Positions 9,533 to 19,551 are shown, numbered from the stretch's first letter. The stretch is DNA of 64,000 nt from Streptomyces sp. ISL-12 (GCF_018614415.1 NZ_JAGGOO010000048.1:1-64000); one strand, 5' to 3'. The notes: generated by a model not told the origin, from the sequence alone. Made by a program: numbers and translations.

Positions 9533-10369
9533 ATGGGAATCCGCAAGTACAAGCCGACGACTCCTGGCCGTCGTGGCGCCAGCGTCGCCGACTTCGTCGA
9601 GGTCACGCGGTCCACGCCGGAGAAGTCGCTGGTTCGCCCGCTGCACAGCAAGGGCGGCCGTAACAACGCCGGTCGTGTGACCGTTCGCCACCAGGGTGGC
9701 GGACACAAGCGCGCCTACCGCGTGATCGACTTCCGTCGGCACGACAAGGACGGCGTGCCGGCGAAGGTCGCGCACATCGAGTACGACCCCAACCGCACCG
9801 CGCGCATCGCGCTGCTGCACTACGCCGACGGCGAGAAGCGCTACATCCTCGCCCCGCGCAACCTGCAGCAGGGTGACCGCGTCGAGAACGGTCCCGGGGC
9901 CGACATCAAGCCGGGCAACAACCTGGCCCTCCGCAACATCCCGGTCGGTACCACGATCCACGCGATCGAGCTCCGCCCCGGTGGCGGCGCGAAGTTCGCC
10001 CGCTCCGCCGGCGCCTCCGTGCAGCTGCTCGCGAAGGAGGGCGCCTACGCCCACCTGCGCATGCCGTCCGGTGAGATCCGCCTGGTCGACGTCCGCTGCC
10101 GCGCCACTGTCGGCGAGGTCGGCAACGCCGAGCAGTCGAACATCAACTGGGGCAAGGCGGGCCGCAAGCGGTGGCTGGGCGTTCGCCCGACCGTCCGTGG
10201 TGTGGTCATGAACCCGGTGGACCACCCGCACGGTGGTGGTGAGGGCCGGACCTCCGGTGGCCGCCACCCCGTGTCCCCGTGGGGCAAGAAGGAAGGCCGT
10301 ACTCGTTCGCCCAAGAAGGCGTCGAACAAGTACATCGTCCGCCGCCGCAAGACGAACAAGAAGCGCTAA
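9533..10369 (+). CDS. rplB: 50S ribosomal protein L2
   Basis: 278 residues, standard. It begins [17 protein letters not shown] and carries the conserved C-terminal [14 protein letters not shown] motif near residue 225, which lies near the peptidyl-transferase centre. The 40-bp gap after rplW is the largest so far in the operon. ATG 9533 follows GAGGACTGAGAA. Confidence 0.99.
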   Translation: MGIRKYKPTTPGRRGASVADFVEVTRSTPEKSLVRPLHSKGGRNNAGRVTVRHQGGGHKRAYRVIDFRRHDKDGVPAKVAHIEYDPNRTARIALLHYADGEKRYILAPRNLQQGDRVENGPGADIKPGNNLALRNIPVGTTIHAIELRPGGGAKFARSAGASVQLLAKEGAYAHLRMPSGEIRLVDVRCRATVGEVGNAEQSNINWGKAGRKRWLGVRPTVRGVVMNPVDHPHGGGEGRTSGGRHPVSPWGKKEGRTRSPKKASNKYIVRRRKTNKKR

Positions 10370-10381
10370 GGACGGGTTGAG

Positions 10382-10663
10382 ATGCCGCGTAGCTTGAAGA
10401 AGGGGCCCTTCGTCGACGACCACCTCATCAAGAAGGTGGACGCACAGAACGAAGCCGGCACCAAGAACGTCATCAAGACCTGGTCCCGTCGCTCGATGAT
10501 CATCCCCAGCATGCTGGGCCACACGATCGCGGTGCACAACGGCAAGACCCACATCCCGGTGTTCGTCACCGAGTCCATGGTCGGCCACAAGCTCGGCGAG
10601 TTCTCGCCGACCCGCACCTTCCGGGGTCACGTCAAGGACGACCGGAAGTCGAAGCGCCGCTAA
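10382..10663 (+). CDS. rpsS: 30S ribosomal protein S19
   Basis: 93 residues with the typical start [15 protein letters not shown] and the conserved [16 protein letters not shown] motif. S19 forms the 30S head with S13. It lies 12 bp after rplB and 42 bp before rplV. Confidence 0.99.
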   Translation: MPRSLKKGPFVDDHLIKKVDAQNEAGTKNVIKTWSRRSMIIPSMLGHTIAVHNGKTHIPVFVTESMVGHKLGEFSPTRTFRGHVKDDRKSKRR

Positions 10664-10705
10664 GGCGGGGTGGAATCGACTATGACTAACACCGAAGGGA
10701 CAACC

Positions 10706-11053
10706 ATGGAAGCCAGGGCCCAGGCGCGGTACATCCGCGTCACGCCCATGAAGGCCCGCCGCGTGGTGGACCTCATCCGTGGCATGGACGCCACGGAGGC
10801 TCAGGCGGTCCTGCGTTTCGCCCCGCAGGCCGCGAGCGTGCCGGTCGGCAAGGTGCTGGACAGCGCCATCGCCAACGCCGCGCACAACTACGACCACACC
10901 GACGCCGACAGCCTCTACATCTCCGAGGCGTACGTCGACGAGGGCCCGACCCTGAAGCGGTTCCGTCCGCGCGCCCAGGGCCGCGCCTACCGGATCCGCA
11001 AGCGGACCAGCCACATCACCGTGGTCGTCAGCAGCAAGGAAGGAACCCGGTAA
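10706..11053 (+). CDS. rplV: 50S ribosomal protein L22
   Basis: 115 residues from ATG 10706, starting [20 protein letters not shown]. Two upstream in-frame starts exist (GTG 10670, ATG 10682), but only 10706 has a good Shine-Dalgarno (GAAGGGA) and agrees with the family N-terminus. The beta-hairpin region ([17 protein letters not shown]) lines the exit tunnel and is where macrolide resistance changes occur in other bacteria. The TAA stop overlaps the rpsC ATG. Confidence 0.97.
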   Translation: MEARAQARYIRVTPMKARRVVDLIRGMDATEAQAVLRFAPQAASVPVGKVLDSAIANAAHNYDHTDADSLYISEAYVDEGPTLKRFRPRAQGRAYRIRKRTSHITVVVSSKEGTR

Positions 11054-11889
11054 TGGGCCAGAAGGTAAACCCGCACGGGTTCCGGCTCGGTGTCACGACC
11101 GACTTCAAGTCGCGTTGGTACGCCGACAAGCTGTACAAGGACTACGTCAAGGAAGACGTCGCCATCCGTCGGATGATGACGTCCGGCATGGAGCGCGCCG
11201 GCATCTCGAAGGTGGAGATCGAGCGCACCCGTGACCGTGTCCGCGTGGACATCCACACGGCGCGTCCGGGCATCGTCATCGGCCGCCGCGGCGCCGAGGC
11301 CGACCGCATCCGCGGTGACCTGGAGAAGCTGACCGGCAAGCAGGTCCAGCTGAACATCCTCGAGGTCAAGAACCCGGAGACGGACGCTCAGCTGGTGGCC
11401 CAGGCCGTCGCCGAGCAGCTCTCCTCCCGCGTCTCCTTCCGCCGCGCCATGCGCAAGAGCATGCAGTCGGCGATGAAGGCGGGCGCCAAGGGCATCAAGA
11501 TCCAGTGCGGTGGCCGCCTCGGCGGCGCCGAGATGTCCCGCTCGGAGTTCTACCGCGAGGGCCGTGTGCCCCTGCACACGCTCCGCGCGAACGTGGACTA
11601 CGGCTTCTTCGAGGCCAAGACGACCTTCGGCCGCATCGGCGTGAAGGTCTGGATCTACAAGGGCGACGTCAAGAACATCGCCGAGGTCCGCGCCGAGAAC
11701 GCCGCTGCCCGCGCCGGCAACCGCCCGGCCCGTGGTGGCAACGACCGCCCGGCCCGTGGTGGCCGCGGTGGCGAGCGTGGCGGTCGCGGTCGCAAGCCGC
11801 AGCAGCAGTCGGCTCCGGCCGCCGAAGCCCCCAAGGCTGACGCGCCCGCCGCTGCGGCTCCGGCTGAGAGCACCGGAACGGAGGCCTGA
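11053..11889 (+). CDS. rpsC: 30S ribosomal protein S3 with RG/AP-rich C-terminal tail
   Basis: 278 residues. The KH domain ([15 protein letters not shown]) and the S3 C-terminal fold (residues to about 212) are normal. From about residue 213 the protein continues into a low-complexity tail rich in Arg-Gly ([14 protein letters not shown]) and Ala/Pro, ending STGTEA. Such tails are common in actinomycete S3 and are probably disordered and surface-exposed. The start overlaps the rplV stop (TAATG). Confidence 0.98.
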   Translation: MGQKVNPHGFRLGVTTDFKSRWYADKLYKDYVKEDVAIRRMMTSGMERAGISKVEIERTRDRVRVDIHTARPGIVIGRRGAEADRIRGDLEKLTGKQVQLNILEVKNPETDAQLVAQAVAEQLSSRVSFRRAMRKSMQSAMKAGAKGIKIQCGGRLGGAEMSRSEFYREGRVPLHTLRANVDYGFFEAKTTFGRIGVKVWIYKGDVKNIAEVRAENAAARAGNRPARGGNDRPARGGRGGERGGRGRKPQQQSAPAAEAPKADAPAAAAPAESTGTEA

Positions 11890-11895
11890 CCAGTC

Positions 11896-12315
11896 ATGCT
11901 GATCCCCCGTAGGGTCAAGCACCGCAAGCAGCACCACCCCAAGCGCAGTGGTATGGCGAAGGGTGGCACGCAGGTTGCGTTCGGCGAGTACGGCATCCAG
12001 GCGCTGACCCCGGCGTACGTCACGAACCGCCAGATCGAAGCGGCTCGTATCGCCATGACCCGCCACATCAAGCGTGGCGGCAAGGTCTGGATCAACATCT
12101 ACCCGGACCGCCCCCTCACCAAGAAGCCGGCCGAGACCCGCATGGGTTCCGGTAAGGGTTCGCCGGAGTGGTGGGTGGCCAACGTCAAGCCCGGACGCGT
12201 CATGTTCGAGCTGTCGTACCCCAACGAGAAGATCGCGCGCGAGGCCCTGACCCGTGCGGCTCACAAGCTGCCGATGAAGTGCAAGATCGTCAAGCGCGAG
12301 GCAGGTGAAGCGTGA
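11896..12315 (+). CDS. rplP: 50S ribosomal protein L16
   Basis: 139 residues, beginning [19 protein letters not shown], with conserved [23 protein letters not shown]16 organises the A-site side of the peptidyl-transferase centre. It lies 6 bp after rpsC and its stop overlaps the rpmC start region (GTGATG). Confidence 0.98.
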   Translation: MLIPRRVKHRKQHHPKRSGMAKGGTQVAFGEYGIQALTPAYVTNRQIEAARIAMTRHIKRGGKVWINIYPDRPLTKKPAETRMGSGKGSPEWWVANVKPGRVMFELSYPNEKIAREALTRAAHKLPMKCKIVKREAGEA

Positions 12316-12539
12316 TGTCGGCCGGTACCAAGGCGTCCGAGCTGCGCGAGCTGGGCAACGAGGAGCTGCTCAACAAGCTCCGCGAGGCCAAGGAAGAGCT
12401 GTTCAACCTCCGCTTCCAGGCGGCGACGGGTCAGCTCGAGAACCACGGCCGGCTCAAGGCCGTCCGTAAGGACATCGCGCGGATCTACACCCTGATGCGT
12501 GAGCGCGAGCTGGGCATCGAGACGGTGGAGAGCGCCTGA
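12315..12539 (+). CDS. rpmC: 50S ribosomal protein L29
   Basis: 74 residues from ATG 12315 ([19 protein letters not shown]); a GTG at 12312 would add one residue. A helical hairpin with the conserved [18 protein letters not shown] region. L29 sits with L23 at the exit-tunnel mouth. The stop overlaps the rpsQ ATG (TGATG). Confidence 0.97.
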   Translation: MSAGTKASELRELGNEELLNKLREAKEELFNLRFQAATGQLENHGRLKAVRKDIARIYTLMRERELGIETVESA

Positions 12540-12826
12540 TGAGCGAGAGCAACGTGACTGAGAACAACACCGAGGCGCGCGGCTTCCGTAAGACCCGTGA
12601 GGGCTACGTCGTCAGCGACAAGATGGACAAGACCGTCGTCGTCGCCGTCGAGGACCGCGTCAAGCACGCGCTGTACGGCAAGGTCATCCGCCGTACCAAC
12701 AAGCTCAAGGCGCACGACGAGCAGAACGCCGCGGGTGTCGGCGACCGCGTCCTCCTCATGGAGACCCGGCCGCTGTCCGCCACGAAGCGCTGGCGCGTCG
12801 TCGAGATCCTCGAGAAGGCCAAGTAA
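12539..12826 (+). CDS. rpsQ: 30S ribosomal protein S17
   Basis: 95 residues: a short variable N-terminus then the OB-fold core [14 protein letters not shown] and the [14 protein letters not shown] end. S17 binds the 5' domain of 16S rRNA. It is the last gene before a 97-bp gap with two hairpins, i.e. the end of the S10 operon proper. Confidence 0.98.
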   Translation: MSESNVTENNTEARGFRKTREGYVVSDKMDKTVVVAVEDRVKHALYGKVIRRTNKLKAHDEQNAAGVGDRVLLMETRPLSATKRWRVVEILEKAK

Positions 12827-12830
12827 TTCT

Positions 12831-12895
12831 CCTGCGGGCAAACCCGCAGGACAGTTCCGCCAGGCTCCGGGGGCCGGTCGCTGACCGGCCCCCGG
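12831..12895 (+). terminator. Tandem hairpins between S10 and spc operons
   Basis: Two perfect stem-loops in tandem: CCTGCGGG-CAAA-CCCGCAGG (12831-12850) and a 13-bp stem at 12867-12879/12883-12895 with a GCT loop. Neither has a T-run, so they may be Streptomyces-style terminators, attenuators or mRNA-processing or stabilising structures separating the two operons. Confidence 0.6.
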
Positions 12896-12923
12896 GGAAC
12901 CGGCAGACAATCAGGAGATAGAC

Positions 12924-13292
12924 GTGATCCAGCAGGAGTCGCGACTTCGTGTCGCCGACAACACGGGTGCGAAGGAAATCCTCACCATCCGTGTACTCGG
13001 TGGCTCAGGTCGCCGCTACGCGGGTATCGGTGACGTCATCGTCGCCACCGTCAAGGACGCGATCCCCGGTGGCAACGTGAAGAAGGGTGACGTCGTCAAG
13101 GCGGTCATCGTTCGCACCGTCAAGGAGCGCCGCCGTCCGGACGGCTCGTACATCCGCTTCGACGAGAACGCCGCCGTCATTCTGAAGAACGACGGCGACC
13201 CTCGCGGCACCCGTATCTTCGGCCCCGTCGGCCGTGAGCTGCGCGAGAAGAAGTTCATGAAGATCATCTCCCTCGCGCCGGAGGTGCTGTGA
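12924..13292 (+). CDS. rplN: 50S ribosomal protein L14
   Basis: 122 residues from GTG 12924 behind AGGAG. It begins as the standard [17 protein letters not shown] and ends [20 protein letters not shown]14 forms an intersubunit bridge. First gene of the spc-type group after the double hairpin. Confidence 0.98.
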   Translation: MIQQESRLRVADNTGAKEILTIRVLGGSGRRYAGIGDVIVATVKDAIPGGNVKKGDVVKAVIVRTVKERRRPDGSYIRFDENAAVILKNDGDPRGTRIFGPVGRELREKKFMKIISLAPEVL

Positions 13293-13294
13293 GC

Positions 13295-13618
13295 ATGAAG
13301 ATCAAGAAGGGCGACCTGGTCCAGGTCATCACCGGTAAGGACAAGGGCAAGCAGGGCAAGGTCATCGCGGCCTTCCCCCGCGAGGACCGCGTCCTGGTCG
13401 AGGGTGTCAACCGGGTCAAGAAGCACACCAAGGCCGGGCCGACCGCTCGCGGTTCGCAGGCCGGCGGCATCGTCACCACCGAGGCGCCGATCCACGTCTC
13501 CAACGTCCAGCTGGTCGTGGAGAAGGACGGCAACAAGGTCGTGACCCGCGTCGGTTACCGCTTCGACGACGAAGGCAACAAGATCCGCGTTGCCAAGCGG
13601 ACGGGTGAGGACATCTGA
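13295..13618 (+). CDS. rplX: 50S ribosomal protein L24
   Basis: 107 residues from ATG 13295 ([24 protein letters not shown] motif). A GTG at 13289 overlapping the rplN stop would add two residues, but GGAGG at 13280-13284 is better spaced for 13295. L24 nucleates 50S assembly. The stop overlaps the rplE ATG. Confidence 0.97.
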   Translation: MKIKKGDLVQVITGKDKGKQGKVIAAFPREDRVLVEGVNRVKKHTKAGPTARGSQAGGIVTTEAPIHVSNVQLVVEKDGNKVVTRVGYRFDDEGNKIRVAKRTGEDI

Positions 13619-14175
13619 TGGCTACCACCACCACTCCGCGTCTGAAGACGAAGTACCGCGAGGAGATCGCGGGCAAGCTGCGTGACGAGTTCAAGTACGA
13701 GAACGTCATGCAGATCCCCGGCCTCGTCAAGATCGTGGTCAACATGGGTGTGGGCGACGCCGCCCGCGACTCCAAGCTGATCGACGGCGCGATTCGCGAC
13801 CTCACCACGATCACCGGTCAGAAGCCGGCCGTCACCAAGGCCCGCAAGTCCATCGCGCAGTTCAAGCTGCGCGAGGGTCAGCCGATCGGTGCCCACGTCA
13901 CGCTCCGTGGCGACCGCATGTGGGAGTTCCTGGACCGCACCCTGTCGCTCGCGCTGCCGCGCATCCGCGACTTCCGCGGCCTGTCCCCCAAGCAGTTCGA
14001 CGGCCGTGGCAACTACACCTTTGGTCTCACGGAGCAGGTCATGTTCCACGAGATCGACCAGGACAAGATCGACCGCGTCCGGGGTATGGACATCACCGTG
14101 GTCACCACGGCGACCAACGACGCTGAGGGCCGCGCGCTCCTTCGTCACCTCGGCTTCCCCTTCAAGGAGGCGTGA
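13618..14175 (+). CDS. rplE: 50S ribosomal protein L5
   Basis: 185 residues, standard length; conserved NMGVGDA near residue 40 and the [11 protein letters not shown] stretch. L5 binds 5S rRNA and contacts P-site tRNA. Translationally coupled to rplX through a TGATG overlap, and six bases upstream of rpsN. Confidence 0.98.
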   Translation: MATTTTPRLKTKYREEIAGKLRDEFKYENVMQIPGLVKIVVNMGVGDAARDSKLIDGAIRDLTTITGQKPAVTKARKSIAQFKLREGQPIGAHVTLRGDRMWEFLDRTLSLALPRIRDFRGLSPKQFDGRGNYTFGLTEQVMFHEIDQDKIDRVRGMDITVVTTATNDAEGRALLRHLGFPFKEA

Positions 14176-14180
14176 GCGAG

Positions 14181-14366
14181 ATGGCGAAGAAGGCTCTGAT
14201 TGCCAAGGCTGCTCGCAAGCCGAAGTTCGGTGTGCGTGGCTACACCCGCTGCCAGCGCTGTGGCCGCCCGCACTCCGTGTACCGCAAGTTCGGCCTCTGC
14301 CGCGTGTGCCTTCGTGAGATGGCTCACCGTGGCGAGCTGCCGGGCGTGACCAAGAGCTCCTGGTAG
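14181..14366 (+). CDS. rpsN: 30S ribosomal protein S14, zinc-binding type Z
   Basis: 61 residues from ATG 14181 ([20 protein letters not shown]). Two CxxC pairs, C24/C27 and C40/C43, make the zinc ribbon, so this is the C+ form. Streptomycetes often carry a second zinc-free S14 elsewhere under Zur control; that is family knowledge and not seen here. AAGGAGG at 14164-14170 supports this start; a GTG at 14172 would add three residues. Confidence 0.97.
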   Translation: MAKKALIAKAARKPKFGVRGYTRCQRCGRPHSVYRKFGLCRVCLREMAHRGELPGVTKSSW

Positions 14367-14577
14367 TCCCCTTACAGGGACTCCCCAGGGCTCTCGGTAA
14401 GCAACTGGGTCGGCAGGGGCCCACCCTCGCATGCCTTAGGCTTGTGGGGTTGGGCGCCTGTCGTGCCCATACGACTTACTACGCCGTAGGTCCACCGCGC
14501 CGCACCCGTCCCGTCTCGGATCGGGGAGAGGGATGGCGCACCAGGAAACCCCGGCGAGAGAGGCCGAAGGCCAATTC

Positions 14578-14976
14578 ATGACCATGACTGATCCGATCGC
14601 AGACATGCTTACGCGTCTGCGGAACGCGAACTCGGCGTACCACGACTCCGTGACGATGCCGGCGTCCAAGATCAAGTCTCACATCGCGGAGATCCTCCAG
14701 CAGGAGGGCTTCATCACGGGCTGGAAGGTCGAGGACGCCGAGGTCGGCAAGAACCTCGTCCTGGAGCTGAAGTTCGGCCCCAACCGTGAGCGCTCCATCG
14801 CGGGCATCAAGCGGATCTCCAAGCCCGGTCTCCGGGTTTACGCGAAGTCCACCAACCTGCCGAAGGTGCTCGGCGGCCTGGGCGTGGCGATCATCTCCAC
14901 GTCGCACGGGCTCCTCACCGACAAGCAGGCCGGCAAGAAGGGCGTGGGTGGGGAAGTCCTCGCCTACGTCTGGTAG
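14578..14976 (+). CDS. rpsH: 30S ribosomal protein S8
   Basis: 132 residues from ATG 14578 ([23 protein letters not shown]). An upstream in-frame ATG at 14533 would add 15 non-conserved residues and is less likely. The end [11 protein letters not shown] is canonical. The 211-bp gap before it is unusually long for this operon and may hold an internal promoter, although no convincing -35/-10 pair was found. S8 is a central-domain 16S rRNA binder and, in E. coli, the spc-operon repressor. Confidence 0.96.
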   Translation: MTMTDPIADMLTRLRNANSAYHDSVTMPASKIKSHIAEILQQEGFITGWKVEDAEVGKNLVLELKFGPNRERSIAGIKRISKPGLRVYAKSTNLPKVLGGLGVAIISTSHGLLTDKQAGKKGVGGEVLAYVW

Positions 14977-15000
14977 CGGAAGGGAACGGAGGAAACAGCT

Positions 15001-15540
15001 ATGTCGCGCATCGGCAAGCTCCCCATCGCGGTTCCCGCCGGCGTGGACGTCACCATCGACGGCCAGACGGTCTCGGTCAAGGGCCCCAAGGGCTCGCTGA
15101 CCCACACCGTCGTGGCGCCGATCGAGATCGCCAAGGGTGAGGACGGCGTGCTCAACGTCACCCGCCCCAACGACGAGCGTCAGAACAAGGCCCTGCACGG
15201 CCTGTCCCGCACGCTGGTGGCGAACATGATCACCGGCGTGACCCAGGGTTACGTGAAGAAGCTCGAGATCAGCGGTGTCGGTTACCGCGTTGTCGCCAAG
15301 GGTTCGAACCTGGAGTTCTCCCTCGGCTACAGCCACCCGATCCTGGTCGAGGCCCCCGAGGGCATCACCTTCAAGGTCGAGGCCCCCACCCGTTTCTCGG
15401 TCGAGGGCATCGACAAGCAGAAGGTCGGCGAGGTCGCGGCCAACATCCGCAAGCTGCGCAAGCCCGACCCGTACAAGGCCAAGGGCGTCAAGTACGAGGG
15501 CGAAGTCATCCGCCGCAAGGTCGGAAAGGCGGGTAAGTAA
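15001..15540 (+). CDS. rplF: 50S ribosomal protein L6
   Basis: 179 residues beginning [17 protein letters not shown], with the conserved [15 protein letters not shown] end. L6 lies near the factor-binding site. A GGAGG-like sequence precedes the ATG, and rplR starts 3 bp after the stop. Confidence 0.99.
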   Translation: MSRIGKLPIAVPAGVDVTIDGQTVSVKGPKGSLTHTVVAPIEIAKGEDGVLNVTRPNDERQNKALHGLSRTLVANMITGVTQGYVKKLEISGVGYRVVAKGSNLEFSLGYSHPILVEAPEGITFKVEAPTRFSVEGIDKQKVGEVAANIRKLRKPDPYKAKGVKYEGEVIRRKVGKAGK

Positions 15541-15543
15541 GCC

Positions 15544-15927
15544 ATGGCATACGGGCAGAAGATCCTCAAGGGCGACGCTTACAAGCGCGCCGCGATCAAG
15601 CGCCGTCACATCCGCATCCGCAAGCGTGTCGCGGGTACGGCGGAGCGTCCCCGTCTGGTCGTGACCCGCTCCAACCGCCACATCGTGGCGCAGGTCATCG
15701 ACGACCTGAAGGGCCACACCGTGGCGTCGGCGTCCACCCTGGACACCTCGATCCGCGGTGGCGAGGGCGACAAGTCCGCGCAGGCCAAGCAGGTCGGTGC
15801 CCTGGTCGCCGAGCGCGCCAAGGCCGCCGGTGTCGAGGCCGTGGTGTTCGACCGTGGTGGTAACCAGTACGCCGGGCGCATCGCCGCCCTGGCGGACGCC
15901 GCCCGCGAGGCCGGGCTCAAGTTCTGA
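15544..15927 (+). CDS. rplR: 50S ribosomal protein L18
   Basis: 127 residues. The basic N-terminus ([19 protein letters not shown]) and the [22 protein letters not shown] core are diagnostic. L18 binds 5S rRNA. Between rplF and rpsE in the usual spc order. Confidence 0.99.
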   Translation: MAYGQKILKGDAYKRAAIKRRHIRIRKRVAGTAERPRLVVTRSNRHIVAQVIDDLKGHTVASASTLDTSIRGGEGDKSAQAKQVGALVAERAKAAGVEAVVFDRGGNQYAGRIAALADAAREAGLKF

Positions 15928-15963
15928 GCCGCTTGTAGCTAGCGGAAAGAGAGAGGTAATCCA

Positions 15964-16569
15964 ATGGCTGGACCCCAGCGCCGCGGAAGCGGTGCCGGTG
16001 GCGGCGAGCGGCGGGACCGGAAGGGCCGTGACGGCGGCGCTGCTGCCGCCGAGAAGACCGCATACGTTGAGCGCGTCGTCGCGATCAACCGTGTCGCCAA
16101 GGTTGTGAAGGGTGGTCGTCGCTTCAGCTTCACCGCGCTGGTCGTGGTGGGCGACGGTGACGGCACCGTGGGTGTCGGTTACGGCAAGGCCAAGGAGGTG
16201 CCGGCCGCCATCGCCAAGGGTGTCGAGGAGGCCAAGAAGCACTTCTTCAAGGTCCCCCGTATCCAGGGCACCATCCCGCACCCGATCCAGGGTGAGAAGG
16301 CTGCCGGCGTCGTGCTGCTCAAGCCCGCGTCGCCCGGTACCGGTGTTATCGCCGGTGGTCCCGTGCGTGCCGTGCTCGAGTGCGCCGGTATCCACGACAT
16401 CCTGTCGAAGTCGCTCGGCTCCGACAACGCGATCAACATCGTGCACGCGACCGTGGCGGCCCTCAAGGGCCTGCAGCGTCCCGAGGAGGTCGCGGCCCGC
16501 CGCGGTCTGCCGCTCGAGGACGTCGCCCCCGCGGCTCTTCTCCGTGCGCGTGCCGGGGCGGGTGCGTAA
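15964..16569 (+). CDS. rpsE: 30S ribosomal protein S5 with extended N-terminus
   Basis: 201 residues, longer than the 166 of E. coli S5 because of a Gly/Arg-rich N-terminal extension ([21 protein letters not shown]). The dsRNA-binding-like core starts at [22 protein letters not shown]5 affects decoding fidelity and spectinomycin sensitivity. Preceded by a GAGAGAGG Shine-Dalgarno. Confidence 0.98.
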   Translation: MAGPQRRGSGAGGGERRDRKGRDGGAAAAEKTAYVERVVAINRVAKVVKGGRRFSFTALVVVGDGDGTVGVGYGKAKEVPAAIAKGVEEAKKHFFKVPRIQGTIPHPIQGEKAAGVVLLKPASPGTGVIAGGPVRAVLECAGIHDILSKSLGSDNAINIVHATVAALKGLQRPEEVAARRGLPLEDVAPAALLRARAGAGA

Positions 16570-16571
16570 TC

Positions 16572-16754
16572 ATGGCGCAGCTCAAGATTACGCAGGTCAA
16601 GTCCTACATCGGCAGCAAGCAGAACCACCGTGACACCCTGCGTTCCCTTGGTCTCAAGGGCATCAACACGCAGGTCGTCAAGGAGGATCGTCCCGAGTTC
16701 CGCGGCATGGTGCACACCGTCCGCCACCTCGTGACGGTCGAGGAGGTCGACTGA
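16572..16754 (+). CDS. rpmD: 50S ribosomal protein L30
   Basis: 60 residues ([21 protein letters not shown]), the normal L30 length. ATG 16572 lies two bases after the rpsE stop; upstream in-frame codons fall inside rpsE and are not the start. Followed two bases later by rplO. Confidence 0.97.
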   Translation: MAQLKITQVKSYIGSKQNHRDTLRSLGLKGINTQVVKEDRPEFRGMVHTVRHLVTVEEVD

Positions 16755-16756
16755 TC

Positions 16757-17212
16757 ATGGCGGAGCAGAACCCGCTCAAGATCCACAACCTCCGTCCCGC
16801 CCCGGGCGCCAAGACCGCCAAGACCCGTGTGGGTCGTGGTGAGGCGTCGAAGGGTAAGACGGCCGGTCGTGGTACCAAGGGTACGAAGGCCCGCTACCAG
16901 GTTCCGGAGCGCTTCGAGGGTGGCCAGATGCCCCTCCACATGCGTCTTCCGAAGCTGAAGGGCTTCAAGAACCCGTTCAAGACCGAGTACCAGGTCGTGA
17001 ACCTCGACAAGCTGGCCAAGCTCTACCCGCAGGGTGGCGAGGTCACGGTCGAGGACCTGGTGGCCAAGGGCGCCGTTCGCAAGAACAGCCTGGTCAAGGT
17101 CCTCGGCGAGGGCGAGATCTCCGTGGCGGTCGAGGTGAAGGTCGACAAGGCCTCCGCCTCCGCCAAGGAGAAGATCGCCGCCGCCGGCGGCAGCGTCACC
17201 GAGCTCGTCTGA
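16757..17212 (+). CDS. rplO: 50S ribosomal protein L15
   Basis: 151 residues. It has the Gly-rich RNA-binding N-terminus ([21 protein letters not shown]) and the conserved C-terminal [14 protein letters not shown]15 is a late 23S assembly protein. It is the last gene before a strong terminator hairpin. Confidence 0.98.
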   Translation: MAEQNPLKIHNLRPAPGAKTAKTRVGRGEASKGKTAGRGTKGTKARYQVPERFEGGQMPLHMRLPKLKGFKNPFKTEYQVVNLDKLAKLYPQGGEVTVEDLVAKGAVRKNSLVKVLGEGEISVAVEVKVDKASASAKEKIAAAGGSVTELV

Positions 17213-17247
17213 ACACCACAGGCGTCTCGATGACTTGAGCGATCCCG

Positions 17248-17281
17248 ACCGGGGATACCCCACAAATGGGGTATCCCCGGT
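17248..17281 (+). terminator. Strong hairpin after rplO
   Basis: A perfect 15-bp inverted repeat (ACCGGGGATACCCCA, loop CAAA, then its complement) directly downstream of rplO, followed by TGGTCGTT. It has the shape of a rho-independent terminator with a weak T tract and separates the ribosomal genes from secY-adk. Confidence 0.75.
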
Positions 17282-17371
17282 TGGTCGTTCCAAGGGCAGT
17301 GGTCTCGCCGGTAAGGTGACCGGAACTGCCCACTTTCACGGGTGTCACACATGGGGCACCCTGAGCGGCAG

Positions 17372-17400
17372 TTGACCGTTACTCATTAAGTCGTCAGTCG
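17372..17400 (+). promoter_or_regulatory. Possible secY promoter
   Basis: TTGACC at 17372-17377 with CAGTCG at 17395-17400, spacing 17. The -35 is good and the -10 is poor. A promoter is expected somewhere here because secY follows a strong terminator. Confidence 0.3.
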
Positions 17401-17453
17401 AACCTCAAGACCGTCACCCTTGACGCGCCAGCGCGGGGGTCGCAGGAGGCACC

Positions 17454-18767
17454 GTGCTCACCGCGTTCGCCCGGGCGTTCAAGACGCCCGACCTGCGCAA
17501 GAAGCTCCTCTTCACGCTCGGGATCATCGTCGTGTACCGCGTGGGTACGCACATCCCCATCCCGGGTGTCGACTACAAGAGCGTTCAAGAGTGTGTGGAC
17601 CAGGCGTCCGGCAACCAGGGCCTCTTCGGTCTGGTCAACATGTTCAGCGGCGGCGCCCTGCTGCAGATCACGGTCTTCGCGCTCGGCATCATGCCGTACA
17701 TCACGGCCAGCATCATTCTGCAGCTGCTGACCGTCGTGATCCCGCGCCTGGAAGCCCTGAAGAAGGAGGGCCAGGCCGGCACGGCGAAGATCACGCAGTA
17801 CACCCGCTACCTGACCATGGCACTCGCCATCCTCCAGGGCACCGGCCTGGTGGCCACCGCGCGCAGCGGCGCCCTGTTCTCCGGCTGCACCGTCGCCGGC
17901 CAGATCGTTCCCGACCAGGCGATCTTCACCACCATCGTCATGGTGATCTGCATGACCGCCGGTACCGCCTGCGTCATGTGGCTCGGTGAGCTGATCACCG
18001 ACCGCGGCATCGGCAACGGCATGTCGATCCTCATGTTCATCTCGATCGCCGCGACCTTCCCGTCCGCCCTGTGGGCCATCAAGACGCAGGGCTCGCTGGC
18101 CGACGGCTGGATCGAGTTCGGCACGGTCATCGCGGTCGGCCTGGTCATGGTCGGCCTGGTGGTCTTCGTCGAGCAGGCACAGCGCCGCATCCCCGTGCAG
18201 TACGCCAAGCGGATGATCGGCCGCCGTTCCTACGGCGGTACGTCCACGTACATCCCGCTCAAGGTGAACCAGGCGGGCGTGATCCCCGTCATCTTCGCGT
18301 CGTCGCTGCTGTACATCCCGGCTCTGATCGCCCAGTTCTCCAGCGGCACGTCCGGCTGGAAGACCTGGATCGAGGCCAACCTCGTCCAGGGCGATCACCC
18401 CATCTACATCACGCTTTACTTCTTGCTCATTGTTTTCTTCGCGTTCTTCTACGTGGCGATCTCCTTCAACCCCGAGGAAGTCGCGGACAACATGAAGAAG
18501 TATGGTGGCTTCATCCCGGGCATCCGGGCTGGCCGACCGACCGCTGAGTATCTGAGCTACGTACTCAACCGGATCACCTGGCCGGGTTCGCTGTATCTGG
18601 GTCTTATCGCTCTCGTGCCGACGATGGCGTTGGTTGGTTTCGGGGCAAACCAGAACTTCCCGTTCGGTGGTACCAGCATCCTGATCATCGTGGGTGTGGG
18701 ACTGGAGACGGTGAAGCAGATCGAGAGCCAGCTCCAGCAGCGCAATTACGAAGGGTTCCTCCGCTGA
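17454..18767 (+). CDS. secY: Preprotein translocase subunit SecY
   Basis: 437 residues with ten membrane helices. It starts LTAFARAFKTPDLRKKLLFTLG; the GTHIPIPGVD loop and the PTAEYLSYVLNRITWPGS segment are conserved. It forms the protein-conducting channel with SecE and SecG. GTG 17454 follows CAGGAGG. It is the first gene after the spc terminator and its stop overlaps the adk ATG, so the two are coupled. Confidence 0.98.
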   Translation: MLTAFARAFKTPDLRKKLLFTLGIIVVYRVGTHIPIPGVDYKSVQECVDQASGNQGLFGLVNMFSGGALLQITVFALGIMPYITASIILQLLTVVIPRLEALKKEGQAGTAKITQYTRYLTMALAILQGTGLVATARSGALFSGCTVAGQIVPDQAIFTTIVMVICMTAGTACVMWLGELITDRGIGNGMSILMFISIAATFPSALWAIKTQGSLADGWIEFGTVIAVGLVMVGLVVFVEQAQRRIPVQYAKRMIGRRSYGGTSTYIPLKVNQAGVIPVIFASSLLYIPALIAQFSSGTSGWKTWIEANLVQGDHPIYITLYFLLIVFFAFFYVAISFNPEEVADNMKKYGGFIPGIRAGRPTAEYLSYVLNRITWPGSLYLGLIALVPTMALVGFGANQNFPFGGTSILIIVGVGLETVKQIESQLQQRNYEGFLR

Positions 18768-19420
18768 TGCGAATCGTCCTCGTCGGGCCGCCGGGTGCCG
18801 GTAAGGGAACGCAGGCCACCCGCCTTGCCGAGACGCTGCACATCCCGCACATCTCCACGGGTGATCTGTTCCGCGCCAACATCAGCCGGCAGACGGAGCT
18901 GGGCAAGCTCGCGAAGTCCTACATGGACGCGGGGAATCTCGTCCCCGACGAGGTCACCATCGCCATGGCGAAGGACCGCATGGAGCAGCCCGACGCCGAG
19001 GGCGGCTTCCTGCTGGACGGCTTCCCGCGCAACGTCTCCCAGGCGGAGGCGCTGGACGAGCTGCTCGAAACCGAGGACATGAAGCTCGACGCGGTGCTGG
19101 ACCTGGAGGCGCCGGAGGAAGAGGTCGTCAAGCGCATCGCCGGACGGCGCGTGTGCCGCAACGACTCGTCGCACGTCTTCCACGTCACGTACAAGCAGCC
19201 GGCCAAGGAGGGCGTCTGCGACGTCTGCGGCGGGGAGCTGTACCAGCGGGACGACGACTCCGAGGAGACCGTGCGCAAGCGGCTGGAGGTCTACCACACG
19301 CAGACCGAGCCGATCATCGACTACTACAAGTCGCAGGGGCTGGTCGTGACCATCTCCGCGATGGGGGCGGTCGACGAGGTCACGGGGCGGGCGCTGGAGG
19401 CGCTCAAGCGGGACCAGTAG
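18767..19420 (+). CDS. adk: Adenylate kinase
   Basis: 217 residues. P-loop GPPGAGKGTQ at 7-16, NMP-binding HISTGDLFR, and DGFPRN. The LID domain keeps a three-Cys cluster (VCRNDSS then CDVCGG), suggesting metal binding with an Asp as the fourth ligand. Catalyses ATP + AMP to 2 ADP. ATG overlaps the secY stop. An intrinsic-type hairpin follows. Confidence 0.98.
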   Translation: MRIVLVGPPGAGKGTQATRLAETLHIPHISTGDLFRANISRQTELGKLAKSYMDAGNLVPDEVTIAMAKDRMEQPDAEGGFLLDGFPRNVSQAEALDELLETEDMKLDAVLDLEAPEEEVVKRIAGRRVCRNDSSHVFHVTYKQPAKEGVCDVCGGELYQRDDDSEETVRKRLEVYHTQTEPIIDYYKSQGLVVTISAMGAVDEVTGRALEALKRDQ

Positions 19421-19434
19421 GTTTTACGTGCGTG

Positions 19435-19468
19435 CAGCCGCGGTCCGCCTTCCGGCGGGCCGCGGCTG
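19435..19468 (+). terminator. Hairpin after adk
   Basis: A 15-bp stem with one T/G wobble (CAGCCGCGG..., loop TTCC at 19450-19453) starting 15 bp after the adk stop. No T-run; a probable transcription end for secY-adk. Confidence 0.6.
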
Positions 19469-19514
19469 TCGTATGGAGGGCGTCGCGCGGCCCGGCGCCG
19501 GCGGCGTACCGTCC

Positions 19515-19551
19515 GCGCCCATCCGTGCCGCCCGGCGGCACGGATGGGCGC
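19515..19551. repeat. Long perfect inverted repeat upstream of map
   Basis: Two 18-nt arms (GCGCCCATCCGTGCCGCC and its exact complement) around a single C at 19533. In RNA this makes a hairpin of about 17 bp. It lies between the adk terminator and map, 71 bp ahead of the map start, so it could end incoming transcription or control map expression. Confidence 0.6.

Noticed and set aside
14367..14577. Internal promoter in the rpsN-rpsH gap
   Set aside because: TTGTGG and TTGGGC candidates lack a suitably spaced -10, so no site is called.
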